Of a stretch of 50,864 bases of DNA, positions 8,815 to 17,502 are shown piece after piece (the stretch's first letter is position 1; each line of letters starts with the position of its first letter). The notes under the pieces are model-generated. The model was not told the DNA's origin. It worked only from the letters and a program-made list of their open reading frames with translations, and searched no databases. The stretch comes from Gammaproteobacteria bacterium. Its GTDB lineage: Bacteria; Pseudomonadota; Gammaproteobacteria; Pseudomonadales; Azotimanducaceae. A program made the position numbers and the translations under genes. The stretch covers positions 1-50,864 of the forward strand of contig PBRP01000101.1 of assembly GCA_002726655.1 (NCBI GenBank), given 5' to 3'.

Positions 8815-9972
8815 TGGTGGCTCTTTAAGGGCGAATGGTTGATTCAGGCCTGCTCGAGCCATGCCAAGAATGGTACTGCTGGGGTAGTTTGCATGCATCT
8901 TGATGACCCTGTTGTAAAGGGTCTTCGCCATGTCTCTTCGTTTTTGCAGGTCGCTGATCTGGGCATGTGTGAGCAGGTACCAAGCGTGCCCCCAGGTCGG
9001 AAATGAAACCTGCCGTGTTATTTCGTTGAATGTGACTATGGCCTTGTTTGCCCGCTTCAGGTTGAGAAGATCTCGTGTAACCCAAAGTTTCGCAAGGTCT
9101 ACATCTACGGGATCCCGCCTGTACTGTTTATCTGTCGCGATAAATACACCTGCCGCATCCAATGATTGCTCGTGTCTCCCGGTCGCTCCCAGCTGAGAAA
9201 TGTATCGAAGCTGGAAACGACTGTTTTCAGGATAAGAGGCAACAAGCTCCTGCAATAACCTTGTACCAGCAGCAAGCCTGTCCTCATCGTCACCTTCAAT
9301 CAGGATGCTGGCATAGAGATACTTGGCAACGTCTTTGAAAAATTTCCCGTGCTCGGATACTTCCTTGACGTAAGGCAAGCTCTTGTCGGAGTTACCCGTC
9401 GGGATAAACCAGAGCAACTTGCTGAAGGCTTTAATATAAGGGGGTAGATTGTCAGCATAATAGTAGGAGACACCCAAGTGCATTTTTGCATCGGTTAGTC
9501 CTGGATTGATTTTGAGGGCTTGCTCCAGGCTGGAGATGGTCTTTGAGCCATTGGTACCAGCACTGTAGTAGTTACCGCGAAGTGCATGCAGATAAGTAAG
9601 TGCAAAATGAGCCTGTCCACAGAGATAGTGGGCGCGATAGTCTCCCTGATCTGAGTCAATCTGTTTCCTGCAAATGGAAAGTGTTTTCTCTGCATCCTGC
9701 AGGATATCTTCATCAAAGCGGGTTTGCTGCTCGTCCCAGGAAAGTTGTGTCACGAGCGTATTCAGGTTGATGGCATAACCTATCCCCAGGTCGGGAAAGG
9801 TTTCTTTCAGCTGCCTGGATATCCGGTTTGCCCCGGCGAAGTCTCCCCTTAAACGCAGATCGGTCCCCTGCGCTTTCAGTGCCTCGATTTTGGCCCAGGG
9901 ATACTCCTGGCTCGACAGTGTATCTAATGACCCGAGCATTAGAATGAGTACTGTAAGAATCCTTTGGAACAA
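8809..9972 (-). CDS. secreted TPR-repeat protein
   Basis: 387 residues with an N-terminal signal peptide (FQRILTVLILMLGSLDTLSSQ). Helical repeats of TPR type follow, clearest around ALKINPGLTDAKMHLGVSYYYADN and AHYLCGQAHFALTYLHALRGNYYSAG. Such proteins usually act as periplasmic scaffolds. The start is TTG at 9972, chosen because GAGAGGG lies 6 nt upstream and it gives a complete signal peptide. The gene converges with the lipoprotein pair and overlaps it by 6 bp. Confidence 0.75.
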   Translation of the reverse strand: MFQRILTVLILMLGSLDTLSSQEYPWAKIEALKAQGTDLRLRGDFAGANRISRQLKETFPDLGIGYAINLNTLVTQLSWDEQQTRFDEDILQDAEKTLSICRKQIDSDQGDYRAHYLCGQAHFALTYLHALRGNYYSAGTNGSKTISSLEQALKINPGLTDAKMHLGVSYYYADNLPPYIKAFSKLLWFIPTGNSDKSLPYVKEVSEHGKFFKDVAKYLYASILIEGDDEDRLAAGTRLLQELVASYPENSRFQLRYISQLGATGRHEQSLDAAGVFIATDKQYRRDPVDVDLAKLWVTRDLLNLKRANKAIVTFNEITRQVSFPTWGHAWYLLTHAQISDLQKRRDMAKTLYNRVIKMHANYPSSTILGMARAGLNQPFALKEPPL

Positions 9973-10107
9973 GTCAGGCCCTCTCTTGCTGTCAATTCGC
10001 GGTATGTTTCATGCTTCCAATTTTCTCGAGTATCTCAATAGACCCGTAAGACCGCCAGTATATTGCTAACTTTGGGCTGACAACTATTCGATAAATTTTA
10101 GTGGTTA

Positions 10108-10274
10108 GGATTGAATAGTCCGGTACATGATCTGACGTGGCTAGCGCCAGGGACGGTCGGGGGCGCCTAGCCGGGGTCGCCCAGACGCGGGAATGGTGGG
10201 GGCGCCGAGCCCATGGATGGCCGGGGGCGCCGAGCCAATCGCCACAGAAGATTAGGTGCCGGACTATTCAATCC
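10108..10274. mobile_element. family B small element, copy 1, with internal GC-rich repeats
   Basis: A 167-bp non-coding element whose 34-bp ends (10108-10141 and 10241-10274) are inverted copies of each other, with the first 16 bp identical. A shorter copy lies at 35339-35449. The middle contains three direct copies of GGGGGCGCCKAGCC at 10159, 10198 and 10223, absent from the other copy. The whole 9973-10317 gap between genes holds only this element. Confidence 0.72.
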
Positions 10275-10317
10275 GGCGCTTAACTAAGGGATCATAGTGC
10301 CATCTAAAGGCTAATTG

Positions 10318-10800
10318 TCAAAACACCAGCGTGAATCTGGCTCCCCCCTTCTCATTATTGGCAAAGGTAATCATCCCACGGTGGGCGATCATGACCTGTC
10401 GACTGAGAGCAAGACCTACACCGCTGCCCTCCCGCCGGGTCGTATAGAAGGGTACGAAAATTCGCGAAATTATCTCTTCAGGAATTCCCGGGCCATTGTC
10501 AGAAACCTCGATGGTGACATGGCCACGCTGGTTCAACCTCGCCGACAGGCTGACGAGCCCATCTTTCGCGTCTAGTAGAGCATGCTCACTGTTTTGCAGT
10601 AGATTGATTAGCACTTGCTCTATCATTTGCCTGTCTGCGAAGACATCGAGCTCACTGGGTTCAACCTGGGTAATAAGGGCAAGTCCTTTATCCAACCAGT
10701 CTGACGTTGCCATTCGTGCCACTTCCTTGAACAGATCTCCCAGCTTAAAGCGAGCTTTCTCCGGGGTCGGCAAGCGGGTCAGTTGTCGATAACTTGATAT
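10318..10800 (-). pseudogene. sensor histidine kinase, C-terminal fragment
   Basis: Only the ATP-binding half of a histidine kinase remains. Seen are SYRQLTRLP, which in relatives follows the H-box, the N box (VLINLLQNSEHA), the G1 box DNGPGIP, and the G2 box GSGVGLAL. The sensor region and phospho-acceptor His are missing. Upstream of about 10790-10800 the DNA instead belongs, in another frame, to the VNGSI-repeat lipoprotein. The apparent ATG near 10824 is therefore accidental. It looks like the product of a deletion that joined two genes. No response regulator is nearby. Confidence 0.75.
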
Positions 10801-11251
10801 CACCATTCGTGGTTTTAACATCATGGCGAACTTCGGTCTTTCTTAAACTGATCGTACCATTCACTGTGCTGACCTGATCATCAATGACCGAACCTTTTCT
10901 CAATTCGATACTGCCATTGACCGTGCTCACTTCGTCTCGCACTTTAAGGTTTGACCCTGCCCGGATACTGCCATTGACTGTCTCGACTGAATTGACGGAT
11001 ACACCATCGCGAATGCGGATCGATCCATTGACCGTTTCAACTTGTTCCGCAGAACTGTTGTCGCCCAGTAGGATGCTCCCGTTGACAGACTCCAGGTCAC
11101 CAGCGTTTTCACCTGGCTCGATTTCGATACCGCCGAGTACCTTGCTGATGTCACCACCATGATTGCCTGAGTGCACTTCAACTACGCAGGCTGCCTGTAG
11201 CAACACAACTGATAAGGTAACGACTTGTTTGATAAGAAGTCTTGGTGACAT
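10745..11251 (-). CDS. DUF4097-like lipoprotein with VNGSI repeats, altered C-terminus
   Basis: 168 residues from ATG 11251 (GGAG 8 nt upstream). A longer frame from 11404 lacks a signal. Signal peptide and lipobox LQAAC are followed by six tandem repeats of about 18-20 residues centred on VNGSI (last two VNGTI and TNGDI), typical of DUF4097-type beta-solenoid proteins exposed at the cell surface or periplasm. The final 14 or so residues (STTDPLADPGESSL) are read out of frame from histidine-kinase DNA, so the natural C-terminus has been replaced. It may still be functional because the repeat region is intact. Confidence 0.68.
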   Translation of the reverse strand: MSPRLLIKQVVTLSVVLLQAACVVEVHSGNHGGDISKVLGGIEIEPGENAGDLESVNGSILLGDNSSAEQVETVNGSIRIRDGVSVNSVETVNGSIRAGSNLKVRDEVSTVNGSIELRKGSVIDDQVSTVNGTISLRKTEVRHDVKTTNGDIKLSTTDPLADPGESSL

Positions 11252-11403
11252 ACTATTTGCTCCATGAAGGAATGGACTTCTTTGTTGGACGAAGTCTGAC
11301 AAGGAAAGGTTTAAATGTTGCCGGCAATCTTTGCCCTTGATGAGAATAAATATTACTGGAGCACTCTTTCGGCACCGTAAATCAAAACTGAACACAGGAA
11401 TCA

Positions 11404-12159
11404 ATGAAACCAGTCGTTATCATACCCAGTGATGTAAAAAAGGTAGCCATGCATCCAACCCATTGTGTGGGCGAAAAGTACATCCATGCCGTCAGTCATG
11501 GTGCTGATATTCTGCCTTTGATGTTACCAGCCATTGGTGCTGGTGAGGACCTGGAATCCCTTGAGCAACAGGTTGACATCAATCAGGTGCTGGACCTGGC
11601 AGATGGGATTCTGTTGACCGGCAGTGTCAGCAATGTTGACCCTGTTCGTTATGGCAAGGCGCGAGTATCAGGGATGAGCCTGGATGAACAGCGGGATGCG
11701 ACCATTTTTCCACTGTTGCAGAAAGCCTTGGAGCGTGAGCTGCCGGTGCTGGCTATTTGCAGGGGTATACAGGAACTTAATGTTGCCTTCGGGGGTACCC
11801 TTCATAGTGCAGTGCATACATTGGGTGATTTCGATGATCATCGCGAGACGGATGGCGTGCCACGAGAACAGATGTATGAGCCTGCTCACGAGATAGAAAT
11901 CTGTGCGGGTGGATTGCTGGAAGAAATCCTTGGTTTGGGTAGTTTCATGGTCAATTCTCTGCATGGGCAGGGAATTGCTGATCTAGGTCAGGGGTTGCGG
12001 GTTGAAGCAATATCGCCTGATGGTCTCATCGAGGCGGTATCGTTTGACGGTCATTTTGTGCTTGGCGTGCAATGGCACCCGGAGTGGGCGTTTGCGAACA
12101 ATGTTCAATCCAGGGCAATTTTTGATGCTTTTGGCAAGGCTGTGCGACGTGAGGCATAG
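11404..12159 (+). CDS. puuD: gamma-glutamyl-gamma-aminobutyrate hydrolase-like (class I glutamine amidotransferase)
   Basis: 251 residues of the peptidase C26 group, which hydrolyses gamma-glutamyl-GABA in the Puu putrescine pathway. The nucleophile elbow is LAICRGIQELNVAFGG (Cys of CRG), and the His-Glu of the triad are in VQWHPEW. The start MKPVVIIPSDVK and the length fit. AGGA precedes the ATG. No other puu genes are in the window, so the exact gamma-glutamyl substrate is inferred from family only. Confidence 0.85.
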   Translation: MKPVVIIPSDVKKVAMHPTHCVGEKYIHAVSHGADILPLMLPAIGAGEDLESLEQQVDINQVLDLADGILLTGSVSNVDPVRYGKARVSGMSLDEQRDATIFPLLQKALERELPVLAICRGIQELNVAFGGTLHSAVHTLGDFDDHRETDGVPREQMYEPAHEIEICAGGLLEEILGLGSFMVNSLHGQGIADLGQGLRVEAISPDGLIEAVSFDGHFVLGVQWHPEWAFANNVQSRAIFDAFGKAVRREA

Positions 12160-12174
12160 ACCATAAGAGCAGGT

Positions 12175-12447
12175 CTATTTTTTCCGTCTCACGTAGCTTT
12201 CCTTCGCCACCTGGTTGACTGAGATACCATTTTTCTTCGCGATTCGTGAATAGGCTTCGCGGCGACGCTTGTTAACATCAGTAACCAGGGCCGCGATGCC
12301 TGGCGAAGGATTTGCAGTGGCTTTAACGTAACCACTGGGCTCCTCGGTGACTTTTCCGGCGGCGCGTGCATCGCTCAGTGGACTGGCCTGTAGTGGCATG
12401 CTGATAAGTGCCGCTAATAGCACCATTGAAGAAGTAAAAGTACGCAT
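12175..12447 (-). CDS. ydbL: YdbL-family (DUF1318) periplasmic protein
   Basis: 90 residues with a signal peptide ending at LQASP. It is followed by the family segment LSDARAAGKVTEEPSGYVKA and the basic C-terminus RREAYSRIAKKNGISVNQVAKES. It is the last gene of the ydbH-ynbE-ydbL operon, 11 bp after ynbE. In E. coli this trio forms an inner-to-outer-membrane phospholipid transport bridge in which YdbL modulates YdbH-YnbE. Confidence 0.9.
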   Translation of the reverse strand: MRTFTSSMVLLAALISMPLQASPLSDARAAGKVTEEPSGYVKATANPSPGIAALVTDVNKRRREAYSRIAKKNGISVNQVAKESYVRRKK

Positions 12448-12458
12448 TAGTCTGGCTC

Positions 12459-12644
12459 CTAAAATATATCGGATTCGTCTTCGAACAGATCTTCAAGATC
12501 CTTGTCAACTTCGATCTTTATCTTGTGTTCGATTTTTACATCGAGATTGATCTCTATAGGCTGAGACGGCACGGCCACCTGTATTGTAGGTGTGCACCCT
12601 GCGCCAAATACCATGATCAACCCTGCCAGGAAGATTCTTTTCAT
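12459..12644 (-). CDS. ynbE: YnbE-family outer-membrane lipoprotein
   Basis: 61 residues with signal and lipobox GAGC, then the family core VAVPSQPIEINLDVKIEHKIKIEVDKDLEDLFEDESDIF. In E. coli YnbE is the outer-membrane partner that completes the C-terminal beta-strand bridge of YdbH. Its start overlaps the ydbH stop by 1 bp, so the two are translationally coupled. Confidence 0.92.
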   Translation of the reverse strand: MKRIFLAGLIMVFGAGCTPTIQVAVPSQPIEINLDVKIEHKIKIEVDKDLEDLFEDESDIF

Positions 12645-14842
12645 TAACGGACTCCACTCTTTGCTTTTTCGCCGAGTTTACCGGATAGCTCGTCACTCAG
12701 ACGAAGACTTTTTAGTAAGGTGGCGAGGTTCTCTTCAACCTTCAGGTTGAGATGGATTTCTCTGCCATTTTCAAAGGACGGATTGCTGCCTTTTAGTGCC
12801 GTCCTTGCCACCAGGTTTCCTTCCGGAGAATACTCTAACTCCGCATCAAGGCTATGGTATTGAAAGTCTGACATAGTATCCACTACTACCTTTAGTTGTT
12901 CGTTTTGTGCCACTAGATTGGCCACCGCCTGACTGGGGCTGTATCTGATAAATCCACCAGGATCAATGGCTGAAATCTTCCCCTTACTGACATTCAATTT
13001 ACCTTGATTGACCTGAACAGGAACTGAACCACTGATCTTTCCAGTGCTTTGAAAATCTTCTTCCTGTAGCGCAAGAATCTGATCCAGTTTAAGCTGCACA
13101 AGGGTGAGGTTGGCATACCCGGAGCGGCTCACTAGCTCATAGGCGAAGTCGCTACTGCTGACGTGTCCGTTAAAAACAGCGGCGTCCAGGGAGCGACCGG
13201 TTAAGGATATTTCATTTGTCTTGGGATCCAGAACCAGGTCAAAGGCCATGTTGATATCCTCGATAGGCACACCCATATCGAATTCTCGCCAGGACATCTT
13301 GACGGGCTGTGTAGATTTCAGTCTGGGCCAGCCAGCAAGTCGCATGTTGATTTCGCCTGCCAGAAGCTGGTATTCACCATAGGCAACATCCAACTCCGTG
13401 GCGCTGATTAAGGAGACTAATTCAATTTTCATTTCGCCTGATCGCACCTTCCACACTAGATCTGCTTCAAGCGAGAGCTCTCCATTGCTGGCACTGAGGT
13501 CAGGTATCTGCAGATAGTTGATAATCTCCTGCGTATCAGCCGCTGCTGACATGAGGCGAATCCTGCCCCGCCCCTTGCCGGTCACCAGGTTGTGTTTGAT
13601 TTCTGCGTCTTCACTTTGAAGTCCGAGAACATTCACCGACTTCACCTTGGCGACCATATTCGAATTGTCCAGTTCCAACTCCATCATGCTGGACAAGAGC
13701 GCCTCATCGCCTTCAGCCAGATTAACTTCGGCAGTACCAAGCAGACGCCAGCTCTCTCCTTCTTGGTTGAATTGAAGTGCAGTAAAGGACGCAGCAACGG
13801 CGTAAGAATCCTTGACGGAGGACAGCGATGCCAGTGCTGCGGAGCAGCCAATATTTTCTTCTATCGAGCAACCGGTTCCGCTAGAGAGAGTTAGAATCGA
13901 TTGTTCCAGGAAGGGGGTTACCAGTTTGATGTCCAGTGCTTCGGTCAGCAGAGGTGTCAGCACACCCTGTTGAATTCTTATATCCATGGCGACTGGCCGC
14001 TTGCTTGACAGGCGAATTTCACCAGTATCAACCTGCCAGTAGGGTTCGCCACTAATACTGAGGGTTGCATCCAGTTGTTGCTTTATGGCCTCAATACTAA
14101 CTGTTCCGTCAAGGGGAATAGCCCCCTTCAGTGTTGCGCTAAATGATTCCATCTCAAGCTGGTAATTGAGTGGAAACTCGCCGTCTATATTCAGAGGACC
14201 TGTTTGCGAAAGATATCGCCCATCCCCATGGATCATGATTTCCTCCTCCCCGGTAACAAATTCCACTTGGCCCATAAAGAGGTGATCACTGTACCCTGTC
14301 ATGGAAATTGATGACTTCTGCCGTGACCAGAGAAATGCTGCAAACATATTTTGATCCGGGATATGGAACTGAGCATCTATCAGGGTATCCGAGCGATTCC
14401 AGCGCAAAGTACCGGCAAGGCATTCCTCCAGACACCATTGCAGTTGTTCTACTGCGCCGTATCTTGGCAGCAAACCAGTGCTGGTGTTTATCGACTCAAT
14501 AAGTGACTGCCAGTCTGGAGAAGTTTCACTATCCTGCTGCCGGGATATGGACTCTATCCTGGCTCGCTTGGCGGCGACAGAGATATGGGGGCTGCCTGTG
14601 TCGAACGGCTTGATTACCACATTAGACAGCTCTATCTCCATATCTTGTGAAACTAGGAAGATGCTATCGATTTCTATCAGCCAGCTGTGCGGTCTGTCCA
14701 TAACAAATGACGGCACATCAAATCCGTTAGCAGCAAGTTCAGATCGAAGTACGCGTTCAATCAAGTATGGGCTGTTCCACCAGGCAGCGATGCTCACCCC
14801 AAGGAAGGAGAAGGTGAGTAGCAGGAAAATTCTGAACAGCAA
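12644..14842 (-). CDS. ydbH: YdbH-family AsmA-like intermembrane phospholipid transporter
   Basis: 732 residues with an N-terminal membrane anchor (residues 2-22) and a long beta-rich body expected to form a hydrophobic groove across the periplasm. The C-terminal DUF2125/YdbH signature is clear: GGFIRYSPSQAVANL, then DFQYHSLDAELEYSPEGNL and GREIHLNLKVEENLATLL. This family works with TamB and YhdP in carrying phospholipid to the outer membrane. The order ydbH-ynbE-ydbL is conserved. It is shorter than the 879-aa E. coli protein, mainly in the middle. Confidence 0.9.
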   Translation of the reverse strand: MLFRIFLLLTFSFLGVSIAAWWNSPYLIERVLRSELAANGFDVPSFVMDRPHSWLIEIDSIFLVSQDMEIELSNVVIKPFDTGSPHISVAAKRARIESISRQQDSETSPDWQSLIESINTSTGLLPRYGAVEQLQWCLEECLAGTLRWNRSDTLIDAQFHIPDQNMFAAFLWSRQKSSISMTGYSDHLFMGQVEFVTGEEEIMIHGDGRYLSQTGPLNIDGEFPLNYQLEMESFSATLKGAIPLDGTVSIEAIKQQLDATLSISGEPYWQVDTGEIRLSSKRPVAMDIRIQQGVLTPLLTEALDIKLVTPFLEQSILTLSSGTGCSIEENIGCSAALASLSSVKDSYAVAASFTALQFNQEGESWRLLGTAEVNLAEGDEALLSSMMELELDNSNMVAKVKSVNVLGLQSEDAEIKHNLVTGKGRGRIRLMSAAADTQEIINYLQIPDLSASNGELSLEADLVWKVRSGEMKIELVSLISATELDVAYGEYQLLAGEINMRLAGWPRLKSTQPVKMSWREFDMGVPIEDINMAFDLVLDPKTNEISLTGRSLDAAVFNGHVSSSDFAYELVSRSGYANLTLVQLKLDQILALQEEDFQSTGKISGSVPVQVNQGKLNVSKGKISAIDPGGFIRYSPSQAVANLVAQNEQLKVVVDTMSDFQYHSLDAELEYSPEGNLVARTALKGSNPSFENGREIHLNLKVEENLATLLKSLRLSDELSGKLGEKAKSGVR

Positions 14843-14855
14843 AATGCGCGGACTC

Positions 14856-15029
14856 CTATAGGCTAACCGAATCTGCCAGGTTGCTTTTCCCAGATGTTAG
14901 CTTGTTTAGCTGCTGCTGTATTAGTGCCAGCTCCTGAAGTTTACGTTCCCGAATACGCTTTCTGATTGGCAGAAGCGGCACCAGGAAAATGAATACCAGC
15001 AGGTGTGGCCATAGGGTATGTTTCGTCAT
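14856..15029 (-). CDS. small single-pass membrane protein
   Basis: 57 residues from ATG 15029, chosen because GAGG lies 7 nt upstream. The longer frame to 15122 runs into repeat element A and is rejected. One transmembrane helix (residues 8-20, LLVFIFLVPLLPI) is followed by a basic helix RKRIRERKLQELALIQQQLNKL. The family is not recognised. It lies 13 bp before ydbH on the same strand and may be its first operon gene. Confidence 0.5.
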   Translation of the reverse strand: MTKHTLWPHLLVFIFLVPLLPIRKRIRERKLQELALIQQQLNKLTSGKSNLADSVSL

Positions 15030-15043
15030 TCTTATTCCTCTAG

Positions 15044-15185
15044 CAGTTTGCTGAAAAAGTGCTTTCCTGCACTTTTTCAGGGTCGCGGGCCTTAAGCCCG
15101 CTCGCGACAAATCAACAACCAATGTCGTTGATTTGCGGCCGATACATCCATGTATCTGTCTAACAGTCTGCTTTTCAGCAGCCTG
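15044..15185 (-). mobile_element. family A small element, copy 2
   Basis: 142 bp, exactly the length of copy 1 but in the opposite orientation. It is flanked by an exact CTAG duplication (15040-15043 and 15186-15189). Ends CAGTTTGCTGAAAA and TTTTCAGCAGCCTG are inverted. It contains the 9-bp stem CAAATCAAC/GTTGATTTG and the A/T-tract hairpin. The right CTAG supplies the TAG stop codon of the MATE gene. It separates the MATE gene from the small membrane protein and ydbH downstream. Confidence 0.85.
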
Positions 15186-16541
15186 CTAGATTGCAGCAAA
15201 CGCCCGAATGCGTTCCTCGTCATGGCTTGTCTGATAGAGCCTTCTTCCTATAAGGACGCTGACTACTAACAAACCAAAAGCCATACTAGCCCAGAACCCG
15301 TATACCCCCCAGGGTTCCCCCAGGTATCCGAACCCGAGAATCGCGCCAATTGGCAGGGCCAGTACCCAGTATCCTACAAAGGAGTAAACCATAGGTATTT
15401 TCGTGTCCTTGTATCCTCTCAGGGCGCCTACCATTGCAGCCTGGGTGCAATCCGCAACCTGATAGACTGCAACAATTATGATCAGCTTTGCAGCCACCTC
15501 CAGTACCACGAGGTCATTGGAATATACTGCTGAGATAAGCTCGCGACCGGCTATCAGCAGGGTGGAGGCTAGTAGCGCATAGGTCAGAGAAATCTGGAAG
15601 GTAGTCTTGGATACCTGTCTGGCATAGGTAAAATCCCCTGCCCCGACAAAGTAGCCTACCCGGATGCTGGCAGCTGAACCGAGAGACATGGGGATAACAT
15701 AGGTTGCCCAGTTTATGTTACCGGCAATACTGTGTGCCGCCAGCTCATTGACCCCTATTGAGCCGATAAGAAAGCCAATGGTGGAAAAGATTGCCATCTC
15801 AAGAAAGGCGGTGAGGCCAATTGGCAGACCCACCCTCATGATGCTGAGCAGGTTTCTGAAATGCAGCCATTCAAATTTGTTGAACAGGCCCGTCTGACGA
15901 AACCAGGGTCTGGATATCAGTATTAGCATCAGGGCAAATTCGGACCACATGGTGATTGCCGTTGCCCAGCCACACCCTTCACCACCCATCTCTGGAAATC
16001 CGAATTCACCATATATAAGCAGGTAGTTGAGAGTGCCATTTATTATCAGGGACGAAGCTGCTATCAGCATGGGCTCGATCGGATGACCAAGGCCCTCACA
16101 GACGTAGCGCAGGGTGACATAGACGAACACAGGTGGCATTCCCCAGGCAGCGGCCTTCAGGTAGCGGTCTGCTATATCCGAGGCCTGAGAATCGATATCA
16201 AATAGATCGAAGACGGGTTCGGCATGGGTAATAATGATGATGATGCCGATGGAGGAAAACACTGCTAACCAGAGACCTTGACGGACGAGGCCTCCTATTT
16301 CCCTGACCTTATCCTCTCCGCGGAAGTGGGCAACCATCGGTGTCAATGCCATGTTGAGGCCGGTCAACAACATAAAGACGGGCCACAGTACATTGCCTCC
16401 AAGGGCAACACCTGCCAGATCAACTGATGCGTAACGGCCTGCCATGGCCGTATCGAGAAAGCCCATTGCCATTATAAAGAACTGGGTCGCTGCCATTGGC
16501 AGACCCAATCTTCCCAGCTCCTTGATTTCATTCCATATCAC
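15186..16541 (-). CDS. MATE-family multidrug/Na+ antiporter (NorM-like)
   Basis: 451 residues with about 12 hydrophobic helices arranged as two six-helix halves. The start ELGRLGLPMAATQFFIMAMGFLDTAMAGRY is typical of NorM. Family motifs seen are GVALGGNVLWPVF, HSIAGNINWATYVIPMSLGSAASIRVGYFVGAGD and TQAAMVGALRGYKDTKIPM. It exports cationic drugs using Na+ or H+. The start is GTG 16541 with no strong ribosome site. Its stop codon lies in the target duplication of element A copy 2. Confidence 0.92.
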   Translation of the reverse strand: MIWNEIKELGRLGLPMAATQFFIMAMGFLDTAMAGRYASVDLAGVALGGNVLWPVFMLLTGLNMALTPMVAHFRGEDKVREIGGLVRQGLWLAVFSSIGIIIIITHAEPVFDLFDIDSQASDIADRYLKAAAWGMPPVFVYVTLRYVCEGLGHPIEPMLIAASSLIINGTLNYLLIYGEFGFPEMGGEGCGWATAITMWSEFALMLILISRPWFRQTGLFNKFEWLHFRNLLSIMRVGLPIGLTAFLEMAIFSTIGFLIGSIGVNELAAHSIAGNINWATYVIPMSLGSAASIRVGYFVGAGDFTYARQVSKTTFQISLTYALLASTLLIAGRELISAVYSNDLVVLEVAAKLIIIVAVYQVADCTQAAMVGALRGYKDTKIPMVYSFVGYWVLALPIGAILGFGYLGEPWGVYGFWASMAFGLLVVSVLIGRRLYQTSHDEERIRAFAAI

Positions 16542-16644
16542 GGTTTGCCCGTTACCAGCATTTGCCAGATCTCATTGATGAGTAGATTATCCTTTATTAC
16601 ATTCTACGATAGATTTAAAAGCCAAATTTCAAGGAGACTGGTTT

Positions 16645-17502
16645 ATGTTACTGGAAATTGATCGGGTTCAATTGGCGGTTCCGGATGCGGCTTCGGCTGT
16701 TAGTCGATGGCAGTCGATCCTGGGCGCTGAGATATCAGCGAAGGATGAGATTGCCTGCCTGGGTGCTTCCAGAACCAGCCTCAGGTTAGGTAGTGGACTT
16801 ATCGAAGTGCTAGAGCCAGATGGTTCTGGTCTGGTGGCAGATGCGGTTGCCAGCCGGGGAGCCCACATGTTTGCTGCCGGTGCTTCATGTGCCGATATTG
16901 ATCAACTTCAGAAAAGTCTCAATGTGGACAATATTGTTAACGAAGGGGGTCAGCTCTTCATTGATGGAGAAGATATCGGTATCAAGGGACTAAGGGTTGT
17001 TGTTAGTAAACATGAGGAAAGAAGCCAGGTTGGTGACATTGACTTTCTCTATGAGGCAACACTATTGGCACAGAATTCAGGCGATGAAACTGCTCGCTTT
17101 GCTGAGGTCTTCTCACTGGACGCCCAGGAGTTTGTGGAGATTGACTCCCCCAACTTTGGTTATTCAGGCACCTTGACCCTTTTTAGGAAGGACCTGCTGC
17201 ATCGCTTTGAAGTCATAACGCCACTTGTACCGGGCAACACCATGGGGCGATTCTTCACCAGGACGGGTCCTTGTCTGTATATGGCCTATGCAGAGACCTC
17301 AGATATTCTGACGATTGAAGAGCGCGTAAAAGAGAGAGGGGAAGGTATCACACTCGATCGACCGGATGATCGCAGCGATCGTCTGCCGGCTGATGGTCTT
17401 TGGCTGCACCCAAAAACCCTTGGGGGCGTGATGTTGGGCCTGTCGAGGCCGACCATGGCCTGGCGATGGTCCGGTCATCCGGAACGGGTGGAGGAAATCT
17501 GA
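16645..17502 (+). CDS. VOC-family protein with two glyoxalase-like modules
   Basis: 285 residues. The N-terminal module (residues 1-125) starts LLEIDRVQLAVPDAASAVSRWQSILGAEI. A second module begins near 130 (GDIDFLYEATLLAQNSGDETARF) and continues through DSPNFGYSGTLTLF. The usual VOC metal ligands are not clearly kept. The stop codon overlaps the start of the next gene (TGATG), so it is translationally coupled to an enoyl-CoA isomerase-like protein. An acyl-CoA-related role is likely. AAGGAG precedes the ATG. Confidence 0.72.
   Translation: MLLEIDRVQLAVPDAASAVSRWQSILGAEISAKDEIACLGASRTSLRLGSGLIEVLEPDGSGLVADAVASRGAHMFAAGASCADIDQLQKSLNVDNIVNEGGQLFIDGEDIGIKGLRVVVSKHEERSQVGDIDFLYEATLLAQNSGDETARFAEVFSLDAQEFVEIDSPNFGYSGTLTLFRKDLLHRFEVITPLVPGNTMGRFFTRTGPCLYMAYAETSDILTIEERVKERGEGITLDRPDDRSDRLPADGLWLHPKTLGGVMLGLSRPTMAWRWSGHPERVEEI

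Noticed and set aside
10159-10236. Three GC-rich direct repeats considered as a CRISPR or VNTR array
   Set aside because: Only three 14-bp units with unequal spacing inside a small mobile element; not a CRISPR.
10318-10824. Histidine kinase fragment as a complete 168-aa gene
   Set aside because: No H-box and no sensor; the first codons belong to the neighbouring lipoprotein in another frame.
14856-15122. Longer reading of the small membrane protein, starting at 15122
   Set aside because: The added residues are coded by repeat element A; ATG 15029 has a proper ribosome site.
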